A stretch of DNA of 27,098 nt from JBBECE01 sp964574935 (GTDB lineage: Bacteria > Pseudomonadota > Alphaproteobacteria > Rhizobiales > Devosiaceae): assembly GCA_964574935.1 (NCBI GenBank), contig CAZNOZ010000029.1, positions 1 to 27,098 on the forward strand, given 5' to 3'. Both the position numbers and the translations under genes were made by a program. The number at the start of each line of letters is the position of its first letter. Position 1 is the stretch's first letter. Positions 8,578 to 16,125 of the stretch are shown here, piece after piece. Below the pieces are notes generated by a model that saw nothing but the letters and a program-made list of their open reading frames with translations, had not been told where the DNA came from and did no database searches.

Positions 8578-9429
8578 ATGCCCGACGCATCAGCCAGCGC
8601 ACCGACCGGCGAGCGGCTCGCCAAGGTGATGGCGCGGGCGGGGCTTTGCTCGCGTCGCGTCGCCGAGACCTGGATCAGTGCCGGCAGGGTGACCGTCAAC
8701 GACACCCCCGTCACCTCGCCAGCCACCACCGTCACCGGAGCCGATCGCGTCTGCGTCGACGGGGAGCCGCTGCCCGGGCGCCAAACCACGCGGCTGTGGC
8801 TCTATCACAAGCCGGCCGGCCTGATGGTCACCGAGCGCGACCCTGAAGGTCGCCCGACAATCTTCGAGCGGCTCACCGAGGCCGGTTTGCCGCGCGTGAT
8901 GAGCGTCGGTCGGCTCGACTTCAATTCCGAGGGCCTGATGCTGGTCACCAATGACGGCGGCCTGAAGCGGGTGCTCGAAATGCCTTCGACCGGCTGGCTC
9001 CGCCGTTATCGGGTCCGTGCCTTCGGCGCCATCGAGCAGGAACGGCTCGACGAGCTCGCGCATGGGATCACCATCGATCGCGTCCACTACGGCCCGATCG
9101 AGGCGACGCTCGAGCGCCGCCAGGGTGGAAACCAGTGGCTCACGGTCGCCATGCGCGAAGGCAAGAACCGCGAGATCAAGAACGTACTCGGCGCCCTCGG
9201 CCTGAAGGTGAACCGGCTGATCCGCACCTCCTTCGGGCCGTTTCAGCTCGGGGAACTCAAGCCCGGCGAGGTCAAGCAGGTTCGCTCGAAGATCCTGCGC
9301 GACCAGCTGGGCGAACGTCTGGCGCGCGCCGCCGGCGCCCGGCTCGATGAGTCGGCGGCCGACAAGCGCGCGGCCCGGTCCCGCAAGCCGCCGCCAGGGC
9401 GACGGTCGAACGCCCGGGCGCGGAGCTAG
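8578..9429 (+). CDS. rluB: RluB/RsuA-family rRNA pseudouridine synthase
   Basis: This enzyme isomerises a uridine to pseudouridine in ribosomal RNA. It is 283 residues long. An S4 RNA-binding domain covers about residues 11-70 (ERLAKVMARAGLCSRR), and the catalytic GRLDFNSEGL motif has its Asp at about 114. HKPAG at about 77-81 and REGKNREIKNVL near 195-206 are typical of the RsuA/RluB/RluE/RluF group. The tail is Arg/Lys/Ala-rich. RluB (23S U2605) is the likeliest subgroup, but RsuA or RluE cannot be excluded. There is no clear Shine-Dalgarno before the ATG. rsmD starts four bases after the stop, suggesting one transcript for two rRNA-modifying enzymes. Confidence 0.93.
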   Translation: MPDASASAPTGERLAKVMARAGLCSRRVAETWISAGRVTVNDTPVTSPATTVTGADRVCVDGEPLPGRQTTRLWLYHKPAGLMVTERDPEGRPTIFERLTEAGLPRVMSVGRLDFNSEGLMLVTNDGGLKRVLEMPSTGWLRRYRVRAFGAIEQERLDELAHGITIDRVHYGPIEATLERRQGGNQWLTVAMREGKNREIKNVLGALGLKVNRLIRTSFGPFQLGELKPGEVKQVRSKILRDQLGERLARAAGARLDESAADKRAARSRKPPPGRRSNARARS

Positions 9430-9433
9430 GCGG

Positions 9434-10030
9434 ATGCGGATCGTCGCCGGCCGGTTTCGGGGCCGCCCGCTGGCGACACCGCCCTCCGGCACCGTCCGGC
9501 CCACCGCCGACCGGGTCCGCGAGGCGATCTTCGATGTTCTGACCAGCCGCCTTGGCCGCGACCTCGGCTGTGCCAGGGTCCTGGATCTGTTCGCCGGCAC
9601 CGGGGCGATGGGGTTGGAGGCGCTGTCCCGCGGCGCCCGAAGCTGTGTCTTGGTCGATTCCGGCGTCGAGGCAAGGGGCGTGCTGCGCGAGAATATCGAG
9701 CGGTTTTCCGTGGCGGCGACCGCGCAATTGCTTCGTCGCAGCGCCCTCGGGCTTGGCCCGGCCGGCAAGTTCGGCCGCTTCGACCTGGTGTTTGTCGATC
9801 CGCCCTACGGAAAAGGCCTCGGCGAACGGGCGCTGACCTCAGCCCTCGCCGGTGGTTGGCTGGCGGACGAGGCATTGGCGGTGCTCGAAGAATCCCGGGA
9901 CGCCGCAATCGAGCCGCCCGAGGGCCTCGCAATCGTCGACCGGCGCCTCTACGGCGACACCCAGGTCATGCTTTTGGCGCCTGCAGTCGATCCAGACGCA
10001 ATCGGTGGCGGCCGTCCGTCAGCCGGATGA
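9434..10030 (+). CDS. rsmD: 16S rRNA m2G966 methyltransferase RsmD
   Basis: This SAM-dependent methyltransferase modifies guanine 966 of 16S rRNA. The 198-residue protein starts MRIVAGRFRGRPL, has the SAM-binding DLFAGTGAMG at about 51-60 and the catalytic DPPY at 122-125, and contains VRPTADRVREAIFD, typical of the family. The frame is open further upstream to 9347, but the ATG at 9434 gives the family N-terminus and has GGAG and AGG just upstream. The last part (9966-10030) overlaps the 3' end of the convergent fetB. The usual family end lies near GDTQVMLL, so the last 15 or so residues are an extension. Confidence 0.95.
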   Translation: MRIVAGRFRGRPLATPPSGTVRPTADRVREAIFDVLTSRLGRDLGCARVLDLFAGTGAMGLEALSRGARSCVLVDSGVEARGVLRENIERFSVAATAQLLRRSALGLGPAGKFGRFDLVFVDPPYGKGLGERALTSALAGGWLADEALAVLEESRDAAIEPPEGLAIVDRRLYGDTQVMLLAPAVDPDAIGGGRPSAG

Positions 10031-10769
10031 CGCTCAGCCACAAGGCGAGCACCAGGCTGAGCCCCACGGTGCCCGCGATCGCGAACATGATCATGATCTG
10101 GTAGCGCACCGCGTTCTGGGGGTCGGCGCCCTCGAGAATCTGGCCCGTCATCATCCCCGGCAGGAACACCAGACCCGTAGCCGCCATCGCGTTGATGATC
10201 GGCATCAGCCCGGTTGCCATCGCGTCGCGCACCAGCGGCAGCATCGCCTGCGTGCGCGTCAGCCCCAGGGCCAGCCGGTCGTTGATCTCCGTCCGTCGCT
10301 GCCGCGCGCCGCGCGTAATCTGATCGAGGGCCAGCGCCACGCCGGTCATCGAATTGCCGAGCAGCATCCCGAACAGCGGGATCGCGTAGCGCGGCGAATA
10401 CCAGGGGTCCGGACCGATGACCGCGGCCAGCGTGAAGCACAGCATCATCATCCCGACCCCGACCATCGGCACGCCGCCCAGCCCGATACTCCACCACCCC
10501 AGGAAGCGGGCCTTCTGCCGCGCCCTGACCTCGTAGGCGGCGAAGGCACCCATCAGCGCCAGCAGGCCTGCGACGACCCAGATCGAGCTTTGCGAGAAGG
10601 CCCAGCCCAGAACCAGCGATACCAGTGCGAGCTGCACGATCATCCGGATGGCGGACACCGCCAGCGAGCGTGCCAGCCCGAGCTGCATCGCAAGCGACAC
10701 CGCCCCGGTCAGCAGCAGGCCGGCGGCCGCGATGCCGATATGCCAGTTGTCCAGGTGCACCGCGCCCAT
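9966..10769 (-). CDS. fetB: FetB-type (UPF0014) ABC transporter permease
   Basis: This is an integral inner-membrane permease of the FetB/YbbM family, about 267 residues, with six to seven hydrophobic segments spread along its length. The block GNSMTGVALALDQI and the PGMMTGQILEGADPQNAVRYQIMI region are family signatures. In E. coli FetAB has been linked to iron efflux and peroxide resistance; that role is transferred here only by homology. Its ATG overlaps the fetA stop codon by one base (TGATG), indicating translational coupling. The gene end overlaps rsmD by 65 bp on the opposite strand. Confidence 0.93.
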   Translation of the reverse strand: MGAVHLDNWHIGIAAAGLLLTGAVSLAMQLGLARSLAVSAIRMIVQLALVSLVLGWAFSQSSIWVVAGLLALMGAFAAYEVRARQKARFLGWWSIGLGGVPMVGVGMMMLCFTLAAVIGPDPWYSPRYAIPLFGMLLGNSMTGVALALDQITRGARQRRTEINDRLALGLTRTQAMLPLVRDAMATGLMPIINAMAATGLVFLPGMMTGQILEGADPQNAVRYQIMIMFAIAGTVGLSLVLALWLSVIRLTDGRHRLRLDRLQAPKA

Positions 10770-11359
10770 CAAACGCGCTCCATGATGATGCCGTTCTCGA
10801 TGGTCAGCACCCGCTCGGCGAGCCGCTCAACCTGCTCGGGCCGGTGCGAGACCAGCACGACGATCCGGCCGGCATCGGCCAGGCGCCGGAACTCGCTTTC
10901 GACGCGCCGGGTGGTGCCCTCATCAAGTGCCGAGGTCGGCTCGTCCAGAAGCAGCACCGGCGGATTGGACGCCAGGGCACGGATGAGCCCGAAGCGCTGC
11001 CGCTCGCCGGTCGACAGGTCCGCGATTGGGTCGTCGAACAGCGCCGAAGCCAGCCCGAACCGCTCCGCCATCGCCGCCACGGAGCCGAGCGCCGGAAGAT
11101 GCGCCCGCGCCGTCGGCGCCCACCAGGCGGGCTCGGCGCTCACATAGCGCACCTGCCGCCTCCAGGCCGGTGCCGGCAGGCGTTCGCGCACCTTGTCGTC
11201 GAGCCGGATCTGCCCCCGATTGGGTACCAGATCCGCCACCGCCAGCAGAAACCGGGTCTTGCCGGCTCCCGACGGCGCCGCCAGGGCGGTAATCCCGCCG
11301 CCGACCCGCAGCTTTTCGACATGGACCGGGGTGATATCCAGCCGGTCGACGAACAGCAT
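10769..11359 (-). CDS. fetA: FetA-type ABC transporter ATP-binding protein
   Basis: This is the 196-residue nucleotide-binding partner of FetB. It contains a Walker A-like APSGAGKT (first Gly replaced by Ala), the ABC signature LSTGERQRFG, Walker B VLLLDEPTSALDE and the H-loop VLVSHRP. At the usual Q-loop position the sequence reads VRYVSAEPAWWAPT, so the Gln is missing. Similar variants probably occur in other alphaproteobacterial FetA-like proteins, so this may be a subfamily trait. The ATG at 11359 directly abuts the mutL stop codon and the stop overlaps fetB, so mutL-fetA-fetB reads as one unit. Confidence 0.9.
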   Translation of the reverse strand: MLFVDRLDITPVHVEKLRVGGGITALAAPSGAGKTRFLLAVADLVPNRGQIRLDDKVRERLPAPAWRRQVRYVSAEPAWWAPTARAHLPALGSVAAMAERFGLASALFDDPIADLSTGERQRFGLIRALASNPPVLLLDEPTSALDEGTTRRVESEFRRLADAGRIVVLVSHRPEQVERLAERVLTIENGIIMERV

Positions 11360-13327
11360 CTAGCGCCGTCCGAACAACCGTTCGATATCGGACTTCTTCA
11401 ACTCGACATAGGTCGGTCGGCCATGGATGCACTGTCCCGAATGGGGGGTCCTCTCCATGTCCCGAAGCAGGCGGTTCATTTCCTCCGCCTTCAGCCGCCG
11501 GCCCGAACGCACCGAGCCGTGACAGGCCATCCGTCCGGCGATCGCCTCGAGACGCTCGGCGACCATGTTCGTATCGTCCCACTCCGCCAGCTGGTCAGCC
11601 AGATCGCGGATCAGCCTGGTGACGTCCGGCTTGCCCAGCAGCGCCGGCGTCTCGTGAACCGCCACCGCCCGGGGCCCGAACCGTTCGATCCCGAGCCCCA
11701 GTTCCTTCAGCCCGGGGGCGGCCTCCTCCAGCCGTGCGCAGTCTTCCTCGGTCATCTCGACGATCACCGGGATCAGGTGACGTTGCGCGGGGATCGGCCC
11801 GTCGGCGAGCTCGGACTTGAACCGTTCATACACAAGCCGCTCATGCGCCGCGTGCTGATCGATGAGGACCAGGCTGTCGGGGGTCTGCGCCAGGATGTAG
11901 TTCTCGAAAAGCTGGGCCCGCGCCACGCCGAGGGGAAACGCGGCGTCCTCCTCGCTCTCGTCGGCTTCCGGCTCGGGCTCAACCTTGCCGCTGGGCTCCA
12001 CGGCCTCGATCTCAACCTGCTGCTGTTTGAGCGCCGACGTGCCCTCGACGGCGCCGGCGAACGGCGGCTGCGTGCGCTCGCCGAACCCGGCCCGGTTGGC
12101 ACGGGCGAAGATCGGCTCGGGCGATGCTTCGGCAATGGGGCCCTGCGTGCCGCCCGCCGCGGCCTGTGCGGCCTGGTCAGCGGCTGCCGGCGCCGCCTCG
12201 TGCAGTGCCGCGGGCAACTCCAAGGGGGTGTCGGCCCGTGCCGGAGCGGGCGCACCGTTCGCCGACGGGTCGGAGGCGGCGTCGGCCCTGAAGGCCGCAA
12301 CCGCGTCCTGCCCGGCCCTGGAGTTCGGCTTGACGCCGGCCGACGCAAACGCGTCCTTGATGGCCCGGATGACTGCTGCCCGAACATTGCCCGGATCGCG
12401 GAAGCGCACCTCGGCCTTGGCCGGATGCACGTTGACGTCGACCTCCGCGGACGGCAGGTCGATGAAGATCGCCACCGCCGGGTAGCGGTCGCGGCGCATG
12501 AAGTCCGAATAGGCGGCCCTGAGCGCGCCCATCAGCACCTTGTCGCGCACCGGCCGGCCATTGACGAACATGAACTGGCTGAGCGAATTGGCCTTGGAGT
12601 AGGTCGGCAATCCGGCGAGGCCGGAAATCCTCGCCGGCCCCCGTTCATTGTCGAGTTCAACCGAATTGTCGGCAAAGTCGGCGCCCATCACCTGCGCCAG
12701 GCGCCGGTGCCGGGCCCCTTCGCCGGTCTGCCCGGGCCAGTTCAGGGTCTGCCGGTCCGACCCGGTCAGGACGATGTGGACGCGCGGCTCGGCCATCGCC
12801 AGGCGCCTGACCACATCGGTGATGGCGGCCGCTTCGGCGCGTTCGGATTTCAGGAACTTGCGCCGGGCCGGGACCCTCTCGAAAAGGCGCTTGACCTCGA
12901 CAACGGTGCCGGCCGGCATCGGCGCGGGGTGGGGCCCGTTCACTTTTTCGCCGGAGACCACGAGCCCGTTTCCGATGTCCCCGTCCGCCGGGCGCGATGC
13001 GATCCTGAGGTCGCTCACCGCCCCGATCGAGGCCAATGCCTCGCCGCGAAACCCGAGCGTCTGGATGTCATCGAGCGAGTCCGCGTCCAGCTTCGATGTG
13101 GCGTGGCGGCGCACGCTCAGCCGAAGGTCGGCCTCGTCCATGCCGACGCCGTTGTCCTCGACCCTGAGCAGGTCGACCCCGCCGCCGGCCGTCGTGACGT
13201 CAATGCGGCTGGCGCCGGCGTCCAGCGCATTTTCAATGAGCTCCTTGACGATACTGGCCGGCCGCTCGACGACTTCGCCGGCGGCGATCTGGTTGACCAG
13301 CGCGTCTGGCAGCTCCCGGATTGCCAT
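11360..13327 (-). CDS. mutL: DNA mismatch repair protein MutL (endonuclease type)
   Basis: MutL couples MutS mismatch recognition to strand removal. This 655-residue protein has the N-terminal GHKL ATPase with ENALDAGA (about 32-39), DNGVGMD (58-64) and GFRGEALASIGA (92-103). An Ala/Pro-rich linker lies at about 335-440. The C-terminal dimerisation domain carries DQHAAHERLVYE at about 490, which fits the DQHA-X2-E-X4-E metal-dependent endonuclease motif, plus ACHGSVRSG and CIHGRPT. A strand-nicking MutL is expected in species without MutH. The ATG at 13327 is chosen because MAIRELPDALVNQIAAGEVV is the canonical start and GGAG precedes it; a GTG at 13342 is less likely. Confidence 0.97.
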   Translation of the reverse strand: MAIRELPDALVNQIAAGEVVERPASIVKELIENALDAGASRIDVTTAGGGVDLLRVEDNGVGMDEADLRLSVRRHATSKLDADSLDDIQTLGFRGEALASIGAVSDLRIASRPADGDIGNGLVVSGEKVNGPHPAPMPAGTVVEVKRLFERVPARRKFLKSERAEAAAITDVVRRLAMAEPRVHIVLTGSDRQTLNWPGQTGEGARHRRLAQVMGADFADNSVELDNERGPARISGLAGLPTYSKANSLSQFMFVNGRPVRDKVLMGALRAAYSDFMRRDRYPAVAIFIDLPSAEVDVNVHPAKAEVRFRDPGNVRAAVIRAIKDAFASAGVKPNSRAGQDAVAAFRADAASDPSANGAPAPARADTPLELPAALHEAAPAAADQAAQAAAGGTQGPIAEASPEPIFARANRAGFGERTQPPFAGAVEGTSALKQQQVEIEAVEPSGKVEPEPEADESEEDAAFPLGVARAQLFENYILAQTPDSLVLIDQHAAHERLVYERFKSELADGPIPAQRHLIPVIVEMTEEDCARLEEAAPGLKELGLGIERFGPRAVAVHETPALLGKPDVTRLIRDLADQLAEWDDTNMVAERLEAIAGRMACHGSVRSGRRLKAEEMNRLLRDMERTPHSGQCIHGRPTYVELKKSDIERLFGRR

Positions 13328-13358
13328 CCGTTGATTCTCCACGCCACAGTGTAAACCC

Positions 13359-13395
13359 GATATACCGGCTTTGCATTAACGCCAAATTTGGCGCC
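13359..13395 (-). promoter_or_regulatory. Perfect 14-bp palindrome and possible mutL promoter in the mutL-tadA intergenic region
   Basis: The sequence CGCCAAATTTGGCG at 13380-13393 is a perfect palindrome in the 105-bp gap between the divergent mutL and tadA. On the minus strand TTGGCG, part of the palindrome, precedes TATATC (13359-13364) by 15 bases (16 if TTTGGC is taken), a plausible but sub-optimal promoter for mutL. A protein bound to the palindrome would cover the -35 region. The palindrome is seen directly; the function is inferred. Confidence 0.4.
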
Positions 13396-13432
13396 CGCCC
13401 GCCCTCTGCCGACTTCGCAGCTGAGTTAGCGA

Positions 13433-13876
13433 ATGGCTACCGCCCCGATGCAAATAGCGCTCGATCTGGCCGCCGCGGCGGCCGGCGCCGGCGAGGTGCC
13501 GGTGGGGGCCGTCATCACCCGCGACGGGGCCGTCATCGCCGAGGCGGCCAACCAGATGCGGGCCATGGCCGATCCGTTGGCACACGCGGAAATCCTGGCC
13601 ATTCGCAAGGCACTGGCGGCGACAGGTGATTCCAAACTCGAGGGGTGCGACCTCTATGTGACGCTCGAACCGTGCACCATGTGCGCCGGGGCGATTTCAT
13701 TGGCACGCCTGCGCCGGCTCTACTACGGCGCCGCCGATCCGAAGGCCGGGGCGATCGATTCAGGGGTTCGGTTCTTCGCCCAGCCGACTTGCCACCACGC
13801 TCCCGAAGTGGTCGGCGGCATGAACGAAGGCGAGGCCGCCGAGCTACTCAGATCGTTCTTTCGGGCGCGGCGATGA
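13433..13876 (+). CDS. tadA: tRNA-specific adenosine deaminase TadA
   Basis: TadA converts A34 of tRNA-Arg(ACG) to inosine. The 147-residue protein has the cytidine/deoxycytidylate deaminase fold with zinc ligands in HAEI (His51, proton shuttle Glu53) and PCTMCAGA (Cys81 and Cys84). Length and motif spacing are normal. A weak GAG precedes the ATG at 13433; an ATG at 13448 would be an alternative start. It is divergent from mutL. Its last 29 bases overlap the end of the convergent patatin gene. General nucleoside or guanine deaminase activity is a less likely alternative. Confidence 0.93.
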   Translation: MATAPMQIALDLAAAAAGAGEVPVGAVITRDGAVIAEAANQMRAMADPLAHAEILAIRKALAATGDSKLEGCDLYVTLEPCTMCAGAISLARLRRLYYGAADPKAGAIDSGVRFFAQPTCHHAPEVVGGMNEGEAAELLRSFFRARR

Positions 13877-14714
13877 AGGCTTCGAGCTTGTCGGTGAGCT
13901 CGCGCTTGAACCGGTCCTTGTCGGCGTCGCTGGCAGCGAGGATTTCGCGGATGCGCCAGTATTCGAACGCACCAAATCTGGCGACCGGGGTGCGCACATA
14001 GACGTCGGGCGGGTAGGCGGCGATCGTATTGGCGATCAGCACGTGCATCATGATTTGGGCGGCGCCGAATCCGACGTCCAGCGGTGTCGGCGGGCGCGTC
14101 GGGTCGTGGTCCGACGGGTCGCCGTTGACGTCGAACCCAATGAGAAAATCCGAAGTCGGGGCGGCCGCATCCAGCGGCAGCGGGCTGACGACACCGCCGT
14201 CGACCAGAAGCGTGTTGGCGAAGGGCACCGGCCGGAAGAAGCTCGGAATGGCGATCGAACCGGCGACCGCGGGTTTCAGCGGCCCGGAGTGAAACACGAG
14301 CTGGTGCCAGGTGCGGAAATCGGTGGCCACGACGAACAGAGGAATCTCGAGATCCTCGAACGTCTCCGCCAATGCCGCGGGCGAAAAGGCCTCGATCACC
14401 CGCTCGGCGTCGAATTGCATCGGGATACCCTCGCGGAAGAGGTTCTTCAGGCCCGACATCTGGGTGTTCCAAAGCCGGCTCAGGATCGCATTCATCGACC
14501 CGAGCACTTCGATCGCATGCTCGCGGATTTCGCGCGCGCTCATCCCGGACGCCCACCCGGCGCCGATGAAGGCGCCCATGGAAGAACCGGCGACCACCGA
14601 AGGCCGCAGCCCGAGCTCGTCGATGGCTTCCAAATAGGGAATGACGGTCAGCCCGCGGGCCGAGCCGCTTCCCATGGCTATGCCGATCCTGGGGCTGTCG
14701 TCGCGCTTGAGCAT
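13848..14714 (-). CDS. Patatin-like phospholipase (RssA-type)
   Basis: This is a predicted serine lipid acyl hydrolase of 288 residues. The oxyanion-hole segment GSGSARGL is at about 15-22, the nucleophile elbow GSSMG at 43-47 (Ser45), and the catalytic Asp at 172 in VDGG, giving the Ser-Asp dyad of patatins. No signal peptide is evident, so it probably acts in the cytosol or at the inner membrane; the substrate is unknown. The open frame extends to 14939, but that region overlaps purD. The ATG at 14714 gives a typical N-terminus, while a GTG at 14723 is possible. It lies 58 bp downstream of purD on the same strand. Confidence 0.9.
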   Translation of the reverse strand: MLKRDDSPRIGIAMGSGSARGLTVIPYLEAIDELGLRPSVVAGSSMGAFIGAGWASGMSAREIREHAIEVLGSMNAILSRLWNTQMSGLKNLFREGIPMQFDAERVIEAFSPAALAETFEDLEIPLFVVATDFRTWHQLVFHSGPLKPAVAGSIAIPSFFRPVPFANTLLVDGGVVSPLPLDAAAPTSDFLIGFDVNGDPSDHDPTRPPTPLDVGFGAAQIMMHVLIANTIAAYPPDVYVRTPVARFGAFEYWRIREILAASDADKDRFKRELTDKLEAFIAAPERTI

Positions 14715-14772
14715 GCTATTCACCGCCCGAGGGCATTCTAGCAGTGTATCCCCGAATGAGTTGAAAGTTCGT

Positions 14773-16056
14773 TCAGCCTGCCGCCCGGTGCTCGCGCGCC
14801 ACCGCCTGCCAGCCGATGTCCCGGCGGCAGAACCCGTCCGGCCAGTCGATCCGGTCGACCGCCTGATAGGCGCGTGCCTGCGCCTCGGCAACGCTCGCTC
14901 CGAGCGCCGTGACCCCCAGAACCCGGCCGCCGTTGGCAACCAGGTGTCCGTCTTCGACGGCGGTGGCGGCGTGGAAGACCTTCAGGTCTTCGGCGTCAAG
15001 CCCCTCAAGCCCGGAAATCGGTGTGCCGCGTCGGTAGCTGCCGGGATAGCCGTTGGCCGCCATCACAACGCAAAGCGCCACCTCGTTGCGCCACTCGACG
15101 ACCGCTTGGCCGAGTGTTCCGCCGGCACACGCGTCCATGAGCGCCACGATGTCCGATTTTAGCCGCATCATGAGGACCTGGGCTTCGGGGTCGCCGAACC
15201 TGACGTTGAACTCGATGAGCTTCGGGCCGGCGGCGGTGATCATCAGTCCGGCGTAGAGAACCCCCTTGAACGGCGTGCCGCGCGCCGCGAGCCCGGCGAT
15301 TGCGGGCTCGATGATGGCCTGCGAGGTTTCCGCCATCAGCGGCGGCGCCATGACGGGCGCCGGCGAATAGGCGCCCATGCCGCCTGTGTTGGGGCCCATG
15401 TCGCCGTCATGCGCCCGCTTGTGGTCCTGCGCGGAATCGAGCAGCACCACGCGCTCCCCATCGCTGAGGGCGAAGACGCTGGCTTCCTCCCCGACCAGAC
15501 ATTCCTCGATGACCACGCGCGTTCCGGCCGCCCCGTGCTTGCCGCCGAAGCACTCGACGACCGCTGCCGATGCCTCTTCCGTGCTCATCGCCACGGTGAC
15601 GCCCTTGCCGGCCGCCAGCCCGTCGGCCTTGACCACGATCGGCGCGCCGTGCTGGCGAATGTGTTCGAGAGCCGGCGCCAGCTCGTCGAATGTCCGAGAG
15701 CTCGCGGTGGGGATGTTGCACTCGTCGCACAGCGTTTTCGTGAAGTCCTTCGAGCCTTCGAGCCGGGCGGCCGCCTTGGACGGACCGAACACCTTGAGGC
15801 CGGCTGCCTCGAGATCGTCGGTCAGCCCCGCGACCAGCGGCGCCTCCGGACCCACCACAACCAGGCCGATGTCATTGTCGGCGCAAAACCCCGCCACAGA
15901 CCGGTGATCGGCGGCATCGAGGGGGATCAGCGCCGCGCACCCGGCCATTCCCGCATTTCCGGGGGCCGCGAACAGCTTCTCGCAACGGTCCGATTGCGCG
16001 ATCTTCCAGGCCAGCGCGTGCTCGCGCCCTCCCGATCCGATGAGCAGGATGTTCAT
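14773..16056 (-). CDS. purD: Phosphoribosylamine-glycine ligase
   Basis: PurD forms glycinamide ribonucleotide from phosphoribosylamine, glycine and ATP in de novo purine synthesis. The 427-residue protein begins MNILLIGSGGREHALAWKIA, contains the ATP-grasp segments KADGLAAGKGVTVA and HDGDMGPNTGGMGAYSP, and the RFGDPEAQVLM motif. Full length for the family. The ATG at 16056 is preferred over one at 16110 because it gives the canonical N-terminus and has GGAG upstream. It is divergent from xseA with a 69-bp gap. Confidence 0.98.
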   Translation of the reverse strand: MNILLIGSGGREHALAWKIAQSDRCEKLFAAPGNAGMAGCAALIPLDAADHRSVAGFCADNDIGLVVVGPEAPLVAGLTDDLEAAGLKVFGPSKAAARLEGSKDFTKTLCDECNIPTASSRTFDELAPALEHIRQHGAPIVVKADGLAAGKGVTVAMSTEEASAAVVECFGGKHGAAGTRVVIEECLVGEEASVFALSDGERVVLLDSAQDHKRAHDGDMGPNTGGMGAYSPAPVMAPPLMAETSQAIIEPAIAGLAARGTPFKGVLYAGLMITAAGPKLIEFNVRFGDPEAQVLMMRLKSDIVALMDACAGGTLGQAVVEWRNEVALCVVMAANGYPGSYRRGTPISGLEGLDAEDLKVFHAATAVEDGHLVANGGRVLGVTALGASVAEAQARAYQAVDRIDWPDGFCRRDIGWQAVAREHRAAG

Positions 16057-16088
16057 TGCAATGTCTCCGCCGCGTGCGTTGGCGGCCC

Positions 16089-16119
16089 TTGACGCATCGA
16101 AGCGAACCACGCACCTAAT
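16089..16119 (+). promoter_or_regulatory. Possible xseA promoter, close to the start codon
   Basis: TTGACG at 16089-16094 is followed after 17 bases by CACCTA (16112-16117), continuing into AT. If used, transcription would start at about 16124, next to the xseA ATG at 16126, giving a leaderless or almost leaderless mRNA. The -10 match is modest. Confidence 0.4.
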
Positions 16120-16125
16120 GGTCCC

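Noticed and set aside
10625..13354. A 909-codon plus-strand open frame opposite mutL and fetA
   Set aside because: It is antisense to clear mutL and fetA coding sequence. Long antisense frames are expected in GC-rich DNA with strong third-position bias. The translation is Arg/Pro/Gly/His-rich low-complexity sequence with no recognisable domain.
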